DNA of 42,065 nt from NCBI RefSeq assembly GCF_028292365.1, contig NZ_JAQGMM010000651.1, positions 1-42,065 of the forward strand, read 5' to 3'. The position numbers and the translations under genes were made by a program. The first letter of the stretch is position 1. Each line of letters opens with the position of its first letter. Positions 1 through 8,358 of this stretch are shown here, piece by piece. Source of the DNA: Caballeronia sp. GTDB lineage: Bacteria; Pseudomonadota; Gammaproteobacteria; Burkholderiales; Burkholderiaceae. The notes below the pieces were generated by a model. The model made no database searches. It was given only the letters and a program-made list of their open reading frames with translations, and was not told the origin of the DNA.

Positions 1-42
1 ATGGTTTGAATCCTGTTGGAGTAATTGAGCGTGCGGATTGCG

Positions 43-975
43 TTACTTGCCCCAGCTCAGCACGAGCGGATCGAGGCGGCGTGCGACTTTCAGCAGGCCG
101 GCGCGAGTCGATGGATGCATCGACGCAAAAGGGTGACGCGTGGTGTCGGAGTGGATCACGCCACCTTCCATCATCAGCGCCTTGCAGGCTGCGAGACCGC
201 ATTGGCGGTTCTCGTAGTTGATGAGCGGCAGCCATTGCTCATACAGCTTGGCGGCGCCTTCTGTATCACCGGATGTGTAAGCGTCGACAATCTTGCGAAT
301 CCCGTCCGGATAACCGCCGCCGGTCATCGCGCCCGTTGCGCCGGCATCGAAATCCGGGATCAGCGTGATGGCTTCTTCGCCGTCCCACGGACCGATGATC
401 GCGTCGCCGCCCAGTTCGATCAGTTCGCGCAGCTTTGACGCCGCTTGCGCCGTTTCGATCTTGAAGTACGACACGTTCGCGACTTCCTTCGCGAGCTTCG
501 CCAGAAACGGCGCGGAGAGCGGCGTGCCGGCGACCGGCGCGTCCTGGATCATGATCGGGATGTCGATGGCGTCGGACACGCGGTTGAAGAACTCATAAAT
601 CCCGCGTTCGCCCACGCGGATGGTCGCGCCGTGATACGGCGGCATGACCATGACCATCGCGGCGCCTGCGTCTTGCGCGGCGCGACTGCGGGCCGCGCAG
701 ACATCGCTGCTGAAGTGCGTGGTGGTCACGATCACCGGTACGCGGCCGGCCACGTGTTCCAGCACGGCTTTCTGCACCACGGCGCGTTCGTCGTCGGTGA
801 GCGCGAATTGTTCGGAGAAGTTGGCGAGGATGCACAAGCCGTGCGATCCGGCGTCGATCATGAAATCGATCGCGCGTCGCTGGCCGTCGAGATCGAGGCG
901 GCCGGAGGCGTCGAAGACCGTCGGGGCGACCGGGAACACGCCGCGGTAGATTGCGCCGTTAGTCGGATTGGGCAT
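43..975 (-). CDS. DHDPS-family dehydratase, probable 2-keto-3-deoxy-L-arabonate dehydratase
   Basis: A 310-residue class I aldolase-fold enzyme of the DapA/NanA superfamily. Lys172, in a YFKIE motif after the sixth strand, is the expected Schiff-base lysine. The family's usual YNxP tyrosine motif reads IQDAP (residues 143-147), so this is not dihydrodipicolinate synthase itself. The N-terminal GVFPVAPT and ILANFSEQF segments resemble, from memory, the L-2-keto-3-deoxyarabonate dehydratases of Azospirillum-type oxidative L-arabinose catabolism, which make alpha-ketoglutarate semialdehyde. The divergent GbpR-like regulator fits a sugar locus. The ATG at 975 has a GGAG Shine-Dalgarno sequence about 7 bases upstream. 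Any partner dehydrogenases would lie left of the window. Fold assignment is firm; the substrate is inferred, and a related sugar-acid dehydratase is possible. Confidence 0.8.
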   Translation of the reverse strand: MPNPTNGAIYRGVFPVAPTVFDASGRLDLDGQRRAIDFMIDAGSHGLCILANFSEQFALTDDERAVVQKAVLEHVAGRVPVIVTTTHFSSDVCAARSRAAQDAGAAMVMVMPPYHGATIRVGERGIYEFFNRVSDAIDIPIMIQDAPVAGTPLSAPFLAKLAKEVANVSYFKIETAQAASKLRELIELGGDAIIGPWDGEEAITLIPDFDAGATGAMTGGGYPDGIRKIVDAYTSGDTEGAAKLYEQWLPLINYENRQCGLAACKALMMEGGVIHSDTTRHPFASMHPSTRAGLLKVARRLDPLVLSWGK

Positions 976-1095
976 TGAGAGTCTCCATTATCTGTTTGAG
1001 ACCACTATAGGTGCAGGCAGAAGGCGCTGTATAGTGAAACCTTTCCATCTAGTGATCGCTTTTGCGACTCACCTTGAAGGTTTGACGAACGCGCG

Positions 1096-2055
1096 ATGAA
1101 ATCCACGCTGGATGTATTAATGGGCCGCTTGCGCATGAAGCAGTTGCAGTTGCTGATTGCGCTCGATGACCACAAGTCGCTGCATAAAGCCTCGAGCGCG
1201 ATGTCGATGACGCAATCGGCGGCCAGCAAGGCGCTTGCCGAGCTGGAATCGATGCTGGAGGCGCCGTTGTTCGAACGCGCGAAGAAAGGGCTGGTGCCGA
1301 ACCAGTTCGGTTTTTGCGTCATCCGCTACGCGCGGCTGCTGGCGGCCGACCTGACCTCGCTATGCCAGGAAGTCGCCGATATCCGCTCGGGCACGGGCGG
1401 CCGTCTGGCGGTGGGCGCGATCATGGGCTCGGTGCCGGACCTGGTAGTGCCGATCCTGAACGAGTTGCAGGTGAGCAACCCGGGTTTATCGATCGAAATA
1501 GTCGAGGACACGAGCGCGCGGATGCTGGCGCTGCTCGATGAAGGCCGGCTGGATCTGGTTGTCGGCCGTTCGATCGTCAGTGATGAACCCGCGAGATATA
1601 TGTATCGGCCGCTGGGCGATGAGCCTTTGTCCGTGGTGGTGGGCTACGATCACCCGCCGTTTGCAGCCAATGAGCTGACGTTTGCCGATCTGGGCGGGCA
1701 TCGGTGGGTCACATATCCCAGCGCCATGCCCATGCAGGCGCTGTTGCAGCGCGAGATGGACCTGGCGGGGGCGCAGGTGCCGGTGAGCGCGATCTCGACG
1801 GCGTCGACGTTCGTGACAGTCGCGTTGCTGCAATGTAGCGCCGACCTGGTTTCGGTGTTGCCGGCGGGAGTTGCCCGGCTGTTTTGCAAGCATCGCATGC
1901 TGCGTACGCTGCCGATCGGATTCAAGTCGAAGTCGCAGACGTTCGGGATCGTGACGCGCAAGGTGGGCGTGCTGTCGCCGTCGGCGCGCCAGTTTGTCCA
2001 ACGCCTGATGGACGCAAGCACGCCGATGTCACTCACCGCGGCAAGCGGGAACTGA
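1096..2055 (+). CDS. LysR-family transcriptional regulator, GbpR-like
   Basis: A 319-residue LysR regulator. Residues about 13-75 form the winged helix-turn-helix, with the typical AASKALAELE recognition region, and residues about 100-305 are a periplasmic-binding-protein-like effector domain. The late start of the HTH after a short leader and the MKQLQLL segment resemble GbpR, a regulator of sugar-binding-protein genes. It is transcribed away from the dehydratase at 43-975 across a 120-base gap, the standard arrangement for a LysR protein controlling its neighbour and itself. The ATG at 1096 has no strong Shine-Dalgarno sequence but begins just before the conserved HTH. Class is certain; the effector, perhaps a sugar or sugar acid, is inferred from the neighbour. 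Confidence 0.88.
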   Translation: MKSTLDVLMGRLRMKQLQLLIALDDHKSLHKASSAMSMTQSAASKALAELESMLEAPLFERAKKGLVPNQFGFCVIRYARLLAADLTSLCQEVADIRSGTGGRLAVGAIMGSVPDLVVPILNELQVSNPGLSIEIVEDTSARMLALLDEGRLDLVVGRSIVSDEPARYMYRPLGDEPLSVVVGYDHPPFAANELTFADLGGHRWVTYPSAMPMQALLQREMDLAGAQVPVSAISTASTFVTVALLQCSADLVSVLPAGVARLFCKHRMLRTLPIGFKSKSQTFGIVTRKVGVLSPSARQFVQRLMDASTPMSLTAASGN

Positions 2056-2228
2056 CGCCGGCCGGGCACGCGCAAACCAATCCGCTTCCCGCCATGGCGT
2101 CGTCTTATACTTTACCCACTCGCATCCAATACCCGGACCGAGCGTTCCGGCGGGCGCCATCCACCCCTGCCGGCATCAGCATGACCCCAGGCGCCGACCC
2201 GGCGCACTACAGCTTACGGATCTCGGGC

Positions 2229-3461
2229 ATGAGCCAAATCACCATCGGCGCCTTGAACGGCCTCGCCACCGCCTTGCGTGGGCAGCAGACGCAGCTCACC
2301 GACCGCTGGATGCAGCTCGTCTTTGGCGACGCCGAGGTAGAGCATTCCGACGACCTCACCTACCGGCAGCTTGCCGATCACGTCCCGCGCATTTTCGATG
2401 AAATCTGTCTCGTACTCGAATCGCAAGACATGGATACGCAGGAACACGCGATCGAACATGACGCGCGCGAACACGGGAAATGGCGCTGGCAGCAGGGTTA
2501 TCGCGTTGACGAACTGGTTCGCGAACTGGACTTGTTCCGTCAGGTCCTGCTCGCGGCCATTGGCGATTACGCAGAGCACAATCGCTCATTTGACCGCAAG
2601 CGCGAGGAACGCGCACGTCTGATCACCGACCAGACACTCAGTTTCGTTACGCTCACGTCCGTTCGCGAGGCGGTGGGCGAGCGCGACCGGAAACTCGACG
2701 AATACACCGGCATGCTGGAACGCGCGAATCAGGAACTGACCCTCCGGCAGAAGTTGATCAGCGACCTTTACGAAACCCGCATGCAGGTCGCCCGCCGCGT
2801 GGCTCATGACCTGCGCAACTTCCTGAACGTGTTCGCCACCGCGCTGCAACTGATCGGGCGCTCACAGGCGAAAAACGAACGGGCAATTGCGCTAGCAAAA
2901 CGGCAAGTGACCGACATGGCCACGCTCGTCGATGAAATGGGCGAATACTCGAAAGTGCTCGGCGATGACTCCATCCTGACGGTCGAGCGTTTCGACCTGA
3001 CCGAATTCTTCGATGAACTCATGCAGCTCTGCCACGGGTCGGCCAGCGCGAAGGGGCTGACGCTCAAAGGGCGCGTTGATCCGGCATTAAGCATGATCAC
3101 GTCCAACCGGCTGAAGATGAAGCAGATCGCGCTTAACCTGCTGTCCAACGCGATCAAATACACCACGACGGGCGAGGTGGAACTGGCGATCGTCGTGTCA
3201 GACGCGAAGCACTGGACGCTGCGCGTGTCGGACACGGGTATGGGGATCAGCGAAGAGGATCGCGAACGCGTGTTCGAGGAATTCGAACGCGCGGCTTCCG
3301 ACGAGATTCCCGGCACCGGGTTGGGGCTGGCAATTGTGAAGGAACTTGCGCTCGAACTACAGGGCGTGATCCGTTTTGAATCGTACAAAGGCCGGGGCAG
3401 TGTGTTCGAAGTGCGTTTTCCGCTGGTGCTTGAAATTGATGGCGGGGCTGCAGTGGGCTGA
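2229..3461 (+). CDS. Soluble histidine kinase with RsbRD-type N-terminal domain
   Basis: A 410-residue kinase when started at the ATG at 2229. Residues about 8-120 resemble the RsbRD_N (RsbR co-antagonist N-terminal) helical domain, including an HGKWRWQQGY stretch and a following DELVRELDLFRQ helix. A coiled linker (about 150-180) precedes an H-box with His193 in AHDLRN, an N-box with Asn307, and G-boxes DTGMG (335-339) and GTGLG (362-366), so the ATP-binding domain is complete. There are no membrane helices, so it should sense an intracellular signal. No response regulator lies beside it. In-frame ATGs at 2094 and 2181 would add poorly conserved leader residues, and none of the three has a clear ribosome-binding site. 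Partner and signal are unknown. Confidence 0.85.
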   Translation: MSQITIGALNGLATALRGQQTQLTDRWMQLVFGDAEVEHSDDLTYRQLADHVPRIFDEICLVLESQDMDTQEHAIEHDAREHGKWRWQQGYRVDELVRELDLFRQVLLAAIGDYAEHNRSFDRKREERARLITDQTLSFVTLTSVREAVGERDRKLDEYTGMLERANQELTLRQKLISDLYETRMQVARRVAHDLRNFLNVFATALQLIGRSQAKNERAIALAKRQVTDMATLVDEMGEYSKVLGDDSILTVERFDLTEFFDELMQLCHGSASAKGLTLKGRVDPALSMITSNRLKMKQIALNLLSNAIKYTTTGEVELAIVVSDAKHWTLRVSDTGMGISEEDRERVFEEFERAASDEIPGTGLGLAIVKELALELQGVIRFESYKGRGSVFEVRFPLVLEIDGGAAVG

Positions 3462-3615
3462 TGTTTCGATGTTTCGCGGCACCGCTGCTAAGCATAGAAG
3501 TTTTATGTGGTTCCAGTATTTTTCCTTTTGTTTAACATCGTGTGGCTAGCATTTGCTGATGCTCGTTATCGCATTGGGCGCGGCGAGCCACCCGGACAAA
3601 AGGAATCTTCAACCG

Positions 3616-4485
3616 ATGGCAGACGTACTGGCCCGCGGAGCATCCGTTCTCCATTCGCAGCTTGATCCCGAAGCGAATCCCGTCGTCACGCACAAGCCCA
3701 ACCATGCGGGCCCGGTGTCTCCCTGGCTGCGTTATGTGTCGTGGGGCATGCCGGTCCTGCTGTTGATCGCGTGGGAGTTGTTCGCACGTCTCGGGGCTTT
3801 GTCGCCGAACGTGCTGCCCGCGCCATCGAAGGTCGCTCTCACCGCCTTTGAACTGGTGAAAGAGGGGCGTTTGATCGGCGACATGGCCGTGAGTCTGCTG
3901 CGTGCCGCAACCGGCTTCGTAATTGGCGGCTCGATCGGGTTCATGCTCGGCACGGCCGTGGGCTTTTCCAAAGTGGCCGAGGCATTTCTCGACCGCAACA
4001 TCCAGATGTTGCGTGCCATTCCGTTTCTTGCGGTGTTGCCGCTGGTGATCGTGTGGTTCGGCGTGGGCGAGGCAGGCAAGATCTTCCTGGTGTCGCTTGG
4101 CGTCATGTTCCCGATCTACATCAACACCGTCCTCGGGATTCGTCAGGTCGATCCCAAACTCATCGAACTCGGCCGCGTGCTCGGGCTGTCAAACTGGACA
4201 CTGATCCGGCGCATTGTGTTGCCCGGCGCATTGCCGTCGGTGCTGGCAGGCGTACGTTATGCGCTGGCTACGGCGTGGCTCGCGCTGGTGGTTGCGGAGA
4301 CCATTGCGACCAGTACGGGCATCGGCTTTCTCGCGATGGACGCACGCGAATTCCTGCGTACCGATGTGATCGTGATGACCATCGTGATCTATGCGGCGAT
4401 TGGCGTTCTGGCGGATCAACTTGCGCGTTTTCTCGAACGCCGGTTGCTCTCGTGGCATGTGAATTTTGCGAAGGCGTCCCGCTGA
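3616..4485 (+). CDS. ABC transporter permease, SsuC/TauC type
   Basis: A 289-residue inner-membrane permease of the aliphatic sulfonate/nitrate/taurine class. A hydrophobic helix starts near residue 40 and about six helices follow. The ABC-interaction (EAA-like) loop is visible as ELGRVLGLSNWTLIRRIVLPGALP. The ATG at 3616 is preferred because AAGGAA lies 10 bases upstream; a TTG at 3553 would add 21 residues without such a signal. Its TGA overlaps the ATG of the ATPase gene by one base, so translation is probably coupled. With the ATPase and binding protein that follow it forms a complete importer. The substrate is inferred from family only: sulfonate is likely, other small anions are possible. 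Confidence 0.87.
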   Translation: MADVLARGASVLHSQLDPEANPVVTHKPNHAGPVSPWLRYVSWGMPVLLLIAWELFARLGALSPNVLPAPSKVALTAFELVKEGRLIGDMAVSLLRAATGFVIGGSIGFMLGTAVGFSKVAEAFLDRNIQMLRAIPFLAVLPLVIVWFGVGEAGKIFLVSLGVMFPIYINTVLGIRQVDPKLIELGRVLGLSNWTLIRRIVLPGALPSVLAGVRYALATAWLALVVAETIATSTGIGFLAMDAREFLRTDVIVMTIVIYAAIGVLADQLARFLERRLLSWHVNFAKASR

Positions 4486-5207
4486 TGAGTGCACCTTTGA
4501 AGCCGTCGGGCGCAGCAGTGGTCGTGCGTAATCTGCGGCGTTCGTACGGAGAGCGAATCGTTATCGATAGTTTGAACCTGCGAATCGAACGGGGCGAATT
4601 CGTCGCGTTGCTGGGTGAAAGCGGCTGCGGCAAGACTACCTTGTTGCGGGCGTTGTCGGGGCTTGATCCTATCAATGGTGGTTCGATCGACGGGCCGCGT
4701 TTGCCGGCTGTCGTGTTCCAGGAGCCACGTTTGTTGCCGTGGGAGACGCTCTCGCGCAACGTCGCGCTTGGGCTCGCCCCGGGCCCGCAAAGCCTGGCGG
4801 CCGCACAAGCGGCGCTGGCGGAGGTAGGACTGGGTGAACGGCTGGAAGACTGGCCGCGAAATTTGTCCGGTGGTCAGGCGCAACGCGTGGCGCTGGCGCG
4901 TGCGCTCGTGCAGGAGCCACAACTGTTGTTGCTAGACGAACCGTTCGCGGCGCTCGACGCACTGACGCGCATCAAGATGCAGCGTCTGGTGAAGCATTTG
5001 ATCGAGCGCCATCAGCCCGGCGTATTGCTCGTTACGCACGACGTGGACGAGGCGATTGCCCTTGCGGATCGTGCGTTGATCATGCGTGGCGGTGCGATTG
5101 CCGCCGAGTATCGCGTGACGGAGGCGTCCCGGCCCGCACTGCGGGAGACATTGCTCGCGCAACTCGGCGTCGATGCTGACACCGCTGCCGACACCGCCAC
5201 TCATTAG
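4485..5207 (+). CDS. ABC transporter ATP-binding protein, SsuB/TauB type
   Basis: A 240-residue ATPase with all hallmark motifs: Walker A GESGCGKTT near residue 44, Q-loop in VVFQEPRLLPW, signature LSGGQ, Walker B LLLLDEP and H-loop VTHD. The short LLPWETLSRNV segment is typical of the nitrate/sulfonate/taurine importer ATPases. The start ATG at 4485 overlaps the permease stop in TGATG, and the longer upstream frame is only a shadow of the permease gene. It energises uptake through the permease at 3616-4485 and could also serve the orphan binding protein encoded at 19393-20328. Confidence 0.9.
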   Translation: MSAPLKPSGAAVVVRNLRRSYGERIVIDSLNLRIERGEFVALLGESGCGKTTLLRALSGLDPINGGSIDGPRLPAVVFQEPRLLPWETLSRNVALGLAPGPQSLAAAQAALAEVGLGERLEDWPRNLSGGQAQRVALARALVQEPQLLLLDEPFAALDALTRIKMQRLVKHLIERHQPGVLLVTHDVDEAIALADRALIMRGGAIAAEYRVTEASRPALRETLLAQLGVDADTAADTATH

Positions 5208-5301
5208 TCCAGGGCGTCATCTCCCATTCAATTCGTATTGCCTCTCGCCTGCCTTCAATGGCGGGTGTGATTCCGTTCATCTGTCCGACTCCAACTCAAC
5301 C

Positions 5302-6288
5302 ATGTCAAATCCAAGTTCCTCTATCTGGTCGCGCCGCCGCTTCCTTCAAACCACCGTGGCTGCATCGGCGTTAGCCACGGGCCTGGCCGCCTGCGGCAGC
5401 CGCAAAACCGATACGGTCCGCCTTGGCTGGGGGCTCGGCGGCTTGCCGATGCTCGCAAAAGTCCGCGGCGAGTTCGAAAAAACCCTCGCGAAAGACAATG
5501 TCAAAGTGGAGTGGATCGGGCCATTCCCCAATCACGCGCCATCGCTTGCCGCGGTCACTGGCGGCAGCGCAGACTTCAGCTTCGGCGGCAGCACGACCCC
5601 GGCGTTGGCGGCCATGATCGCGGGTTCACCGCTCGTATTCACGCAGTTTTGCGTCGTTGATCCGCGCAGCACGGCAATCATCGCGAAGGACGGATCGGGC
5701 ATTGACCGGGTGGAAGATCTGGTGGGCAAGACGGTCGCGGTGAATCGTTCGGGACTCGGCGAATTCCTGCTCGTGGCCGCACTCGAAAAACACAAGGTAC
5801 CGCGCGATGCAGTGAAGTTCGTCTACCTTAATCCGCCGGATGCTGCGCCCGCATTCTCACAAGGCAAGATCGACGCGTGGTCGATGTGGAGTCCCGGCGT
5901 GGATATTGCGCGTGCAAACTACAAAGGCCACAACATCTTTCTCGAAGGGCGGGACCTGGATTTCCAGATCGACTTCAATTCCTACGTGACCACGCGCAAG
6001 TTTGCCGAGGACAACGCCGATCTGGTGAAGGCGGTCAACGCTGCATACGGACAGGAGGCGAAATGGGCATCGGAGAACTCACTCGAAGCGGAGACGATCG
6101 CCCAGCAGCAGGGTCATTACAGCGATGAAGTCCGCAATACGCTTAGCAGCATGAAGCGCAAGTTCAACATGCACGGTGTCGGCGATAAAGCCTTCGTGCA
6201 GGATCTGCAAAAAGCGGCGGACTGGCTGGCGGCGCGCAGCGTCCTGCCGCAGAAGATCAATGTGTCGGAGTATCTCGCGAAGGTTTGA
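5302..6288 (+). CDS. ABC substrate-binding lipoprotein, SsuA type, Tat signal
   Basis: A 328-residue NMT1/SsuA-like periplasmic binding protein. The N-terminus holds a twin-arginine motif (SRRRFLQTT) and then a lipobox ending in LAAC, so it looks like a Tat-exported lipoprotein. The mature part has two lobes, with binding-cleft segments such as GGSTTPALAAM and IDAWSMWSPG, as in sulfonate-binding proteins. The ATG at 5302 is chosen because it places the Tat motif near the N-terminus; the reading frame extends further upstream into the ATPase gene. It lies 94 bases after the ATPase and completes the importer. The substrate, probably an alkanesulfonate or sulfate ester, is inferred from family. 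Confidence 0.85.
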   Translation: MSNPSSSIWSRRRFLQTTVAASALATGLAACGSRKTDTVRLGWGLGGLPMLAKVRGEFEKTLAKDNVKVEWIGPFPNHAPSLAAVTGGSADFSFGGSTTPALAAMIAGSPLVFTQFCVVDPRSTAIIAKDGSGIDRVEDLVGKTVAVNRSGLGEFLLVAALEKHKVPRDAVKFVYLNPPDAAPAFSQGKIDAWSMWSPGVDIARANYKGHNIFLEGRDLDFQIDFNSYVTTRKFAEDNADLVKAVNAAYGQEAKWASENSLEAETIAQQQGHYSDEVRNTLSSMKRKFNMHGVGDKAFVQDLQKAADWLAARSVLPQKINVSEYLAKV

Positions 6289-6347
6289 TTGACGCGGGGC
6301 ATGCTGTGACGAGCCGTCGACATTTTAGGTGCGTTTGCCTCGCGCGC

Positions 6348-7283
6348 TCAAGCACCGCGCGAGATCTGGCTGCGCGACGCCATCGCCACAGACACCGTCA
6401 CCAGAAGAGCGCCGGCCCACAGCGCCGGTGTCATTGGAACACGCAGGTAAGCCGACAGGAAGAGCGTCGACACGACCGGGATTGCATAGCTCAGGACGGC
6501 TGTCTTGCGTGGATCGCCTCGCTTCATTGCAAAATCCCAGAGGTAGAACGCTCCTCCCATGGGGCCCAACCCCATGTACATGAGAACGCCGGCATCGGCA
6601 ATTGTCACGTGCGGCCACGAAGAGCTGGAAAAGTAGAGGGCAAGACACCCGAGGCCGGCGCTCAAACAGAAAAGCCCAACGGAGTGACTGGGGACTTGCC
6701 GGTAGCGCGTGCCCAACAGCGAGTAGGCAGCCCAGGCAAAAGCGGATAACAAGGCCAGCGCGTAGGCGACGCATGTCGTCGCGATTCCAGCATGGCCTAT
6801 CCCCGATGCCGTCGGATCTGTTCCGCTTCCCGAGGCCGTTCCCCAAGATGCTACGCAGGCCAAAATTGCGCCCGCGAATCCTATGACGGCCGGCACGAGA
6901 TGGCGACAGCTGATGCGGACGTCACGTGTGAAGACGGGTGAGAGAATGACGATCAGTATCGGCCACAGATAATGGATCAGGCTGACGCCGACTGGGTCAC
7001 CGAGCTGAAGCGCGTAAAAATAGACGACGTGATATGCGAACATGCCCGCAGATCCAACGACCGCGAGTAGCGGTGGTATCCGCCAGTCGCGCGCCCAGGG
7101 TAACCCCAGCAAACCGCCCACTGTCAGGGCGACGCCGTTGACGAACAGGGGCGGTAGATGACCGAGCACGACGACGCATGATGCCAGTGTGCTCCACATC
7201 AGTACCGTGACCATGACTCCGAATAAAGCCATCAACGAAACCCCAAAGCGCTTGACTCTGCGGTACATCTCCGTTCGAGTCAT
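6348..7283 (-). CDS. DMT-superfamily (EamA) membrane exporter
   Basis: A 311-residue membrane protein with about ten predicted helices in two EamA-like halves. Segments such as YALQLGDPVGVSLIHYLWPILIV are typical of drug/metabolite transporters and resemble the YddG group of aromatic amino acid exporters. It converges on the ABC binding-protein gene, with only 59 bases between their stops, so it is a separate unit. Two ATGs five codons apart are possible starts (7283 and 7268); neither has a well-spaced Shine-Dalgarno sequence. Export of an amino acid or related metabolite is the family expectation; nothing local fixes the substrate. Confidence 0.8.
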   Translation of the reverse strand: MTRTEMYRRVKRFGVSLMALFGVMVTVLMWSTLASCVVVLGHLPPLFVNGVALTVGGLLGLPWARDWRIPPLLAVVGSAGMFAYHVVYFYALQLGDPVGVSLIHYLWPILIVILSPVFTRDVRISCRHLVPAVIGFAGAILACVASWGTASGSGTDPTASGIGHAGIATTCVAYALALLSAFAWAAYSLLGTRYRQVPSHSVGLFCLSAGLGCLALYFSSSSWPHVTIADAGVLMYMGLGPMGGAFYLWDFAMKRGDPRKTAVLSYAIPVVSTLFLSAYLRVPMTPALWAGALLVTVSVAMASRSQISRGA

Positions 7284-7542
7284 CCGGCGTATCGCAGCGG
7301 GAGGCGAGCGGTATCTTGCGGGTAAAGTAGGAGAGAGGGGCGGAATTCAGTGCACGCATGCTGCGCGGCGGGCGCTTTCGTTGATCGGTATTCGCGAGGC
7401 TGGAAACGCGACAGCAGAATCTGCTGCCGACCCGTTGTCACACGAAAGCGGATGCTGATGCTGATCTCGACATCAGTAACGGCTGCTGCCACGAGTCAAT
7501 ACACTGTGGTCTCATCCTGTGAACAACTGAGGGCAAATTGTT

Positions 7543-8268
7543 ATGAAACTCACCGACTTCGATACGCTGACGTTCGACTGCTACGGGACCTTGATTGACT
7601 GGGAGACCGGGATTTTTCAAGGCCTGCGTACCCTTCTTGAGCGCGTCAAGCAGCCGCTGACACGCGATCAGGTCCTTGAGGCTCATGCACGTCACGAATC
7701 CTCGCAGCAGAAATACACGCCTGCCAAGCGGTATCAGGAACTGCTCCCCATTGTGTATAAGCGGCTGGCTGAAGAATGGCAGGTGCCGTTCACGCTGGAG
7801 GACTGCGTAGCGTACGGAAAGTCAGTGCAGAACTGGCCGGCTTTCGATGATTCGGCAGAAGCCCTGCGATACCTCAAGAAGTATTACAAACTCGTTATCC
7901 TGTCGAACATCGATAACGAAAGCTTCACCTGCAGCAATGCGAAACTGCAGGTCGAGTTCGACGCGATCATCACAGCCGAAGACGTGGGATCGTACAAGCC
8001 GTCGCCGCGTAATTTCGACTATATGCTGGAGAAGCTGGGTGACCGCGGGATCAGCAAGGAGAAAATCCTGCATACCGCCGAGAGCCTGTTTCACGATCAC
8101 AAGCCGGCCAACGAATTTGGCCTGGCATCCTGCTGGATTTATCGCCGCCACGACAAGGAGGGCTTCGGTGCGACAATGAATCCGGGCCAGCAGCCTAAGG
8201 TGGACTTCCGCTTCAACAGCATGGCGGCGCTTGTGAAAGCGCATCAGGAAGCCTTGCTGGAAAAGTAA
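7543..8268 (+). CDS. HAD-superfamily hydrolase, annotated-type 'haloacid dehalogenase II', copy 1
   Basis: A 241-residue HAD hydrolase. Motif I is FDCYGTL (nucleophile Asp and following tyrosine as in type II dehalogenases), motif II LSN in [10 protein letters not shown], motif III Lys in GSYKPS, and motif IV acidic residues near SLFHDHKPA. The SSN-type segment that binds substrate in true L-2-haloacid dehalogenases is absent (ESLFHDH instead), so dehalogenase activity is doubtful and a small phosphatase or other hydrolase is as likely. A GAGGG Shine-Dalgarno sequence precedes the ATG. A paralogue of identical length follows at 8359 and an Lrp regulator after that, suggesting one operon of amine or amino acid metabolism. 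Confidence 0.82.
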   Translation: MKLTDFDTLTFDCYGTLIDWETGIFQGLRTLLERVKQPLTRDQVLEAHARHESSQQKYTPAKRYQELLPIVYKRLAEEWQVPFTLEDCVAYGKSVQNWPAFDDSAEALRYLKKYYKLVILSNIDNESFTCSNAKLQVEFDAIITAEDVGSYKPSPRNFDYMLEKLGDRGISKEKILHTAESLFHDHKPANEFGLASCWIYRRHDKEGFGATMNPGQQPKVDFRFNSMAALVKAHQEALLEK

Positions 8269-8282
8269 CGCCTGAATAGCGT

Positions 8283-8311
8283 CTGCCGCGCTAGAGGATG
8301 TTGCGCGGCAG
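8283..8311 (+). terminator. Hairpin between the two HAD genes
   Basis: Perfect 9-base inverted repeat CTGCCGCGC / GCGCGGCAG with an 11-base loop, 15 bases after the stop of the first HAD gene. No T-run follows, so it may be an attenuator, a processing or stability element, or a Rho-assisted terminator rather than a classical terminator. It could set different expression levels of the two paralogues. Confidence 0.45.
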
Positions 8312-8358
8312 GTCGCGGCCTGCGCAGTCCAATGCGATTTATTTTTTAGGAGGTTCAG

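Noticed and set aside
1005..1322. Minus-strand 105-residue reading frame over the LysR promoter and 5' end.
   Set aside because: It lies opposite a certain LysR gene, has no ribosome-binding site and no recognisable content.
1884..2228. N-terminal extension of the histidine kinase frame into the LysR gene.
   Set aside because: The extension translates the LysR 3' end in another frame; the kinase domains start after 2229.
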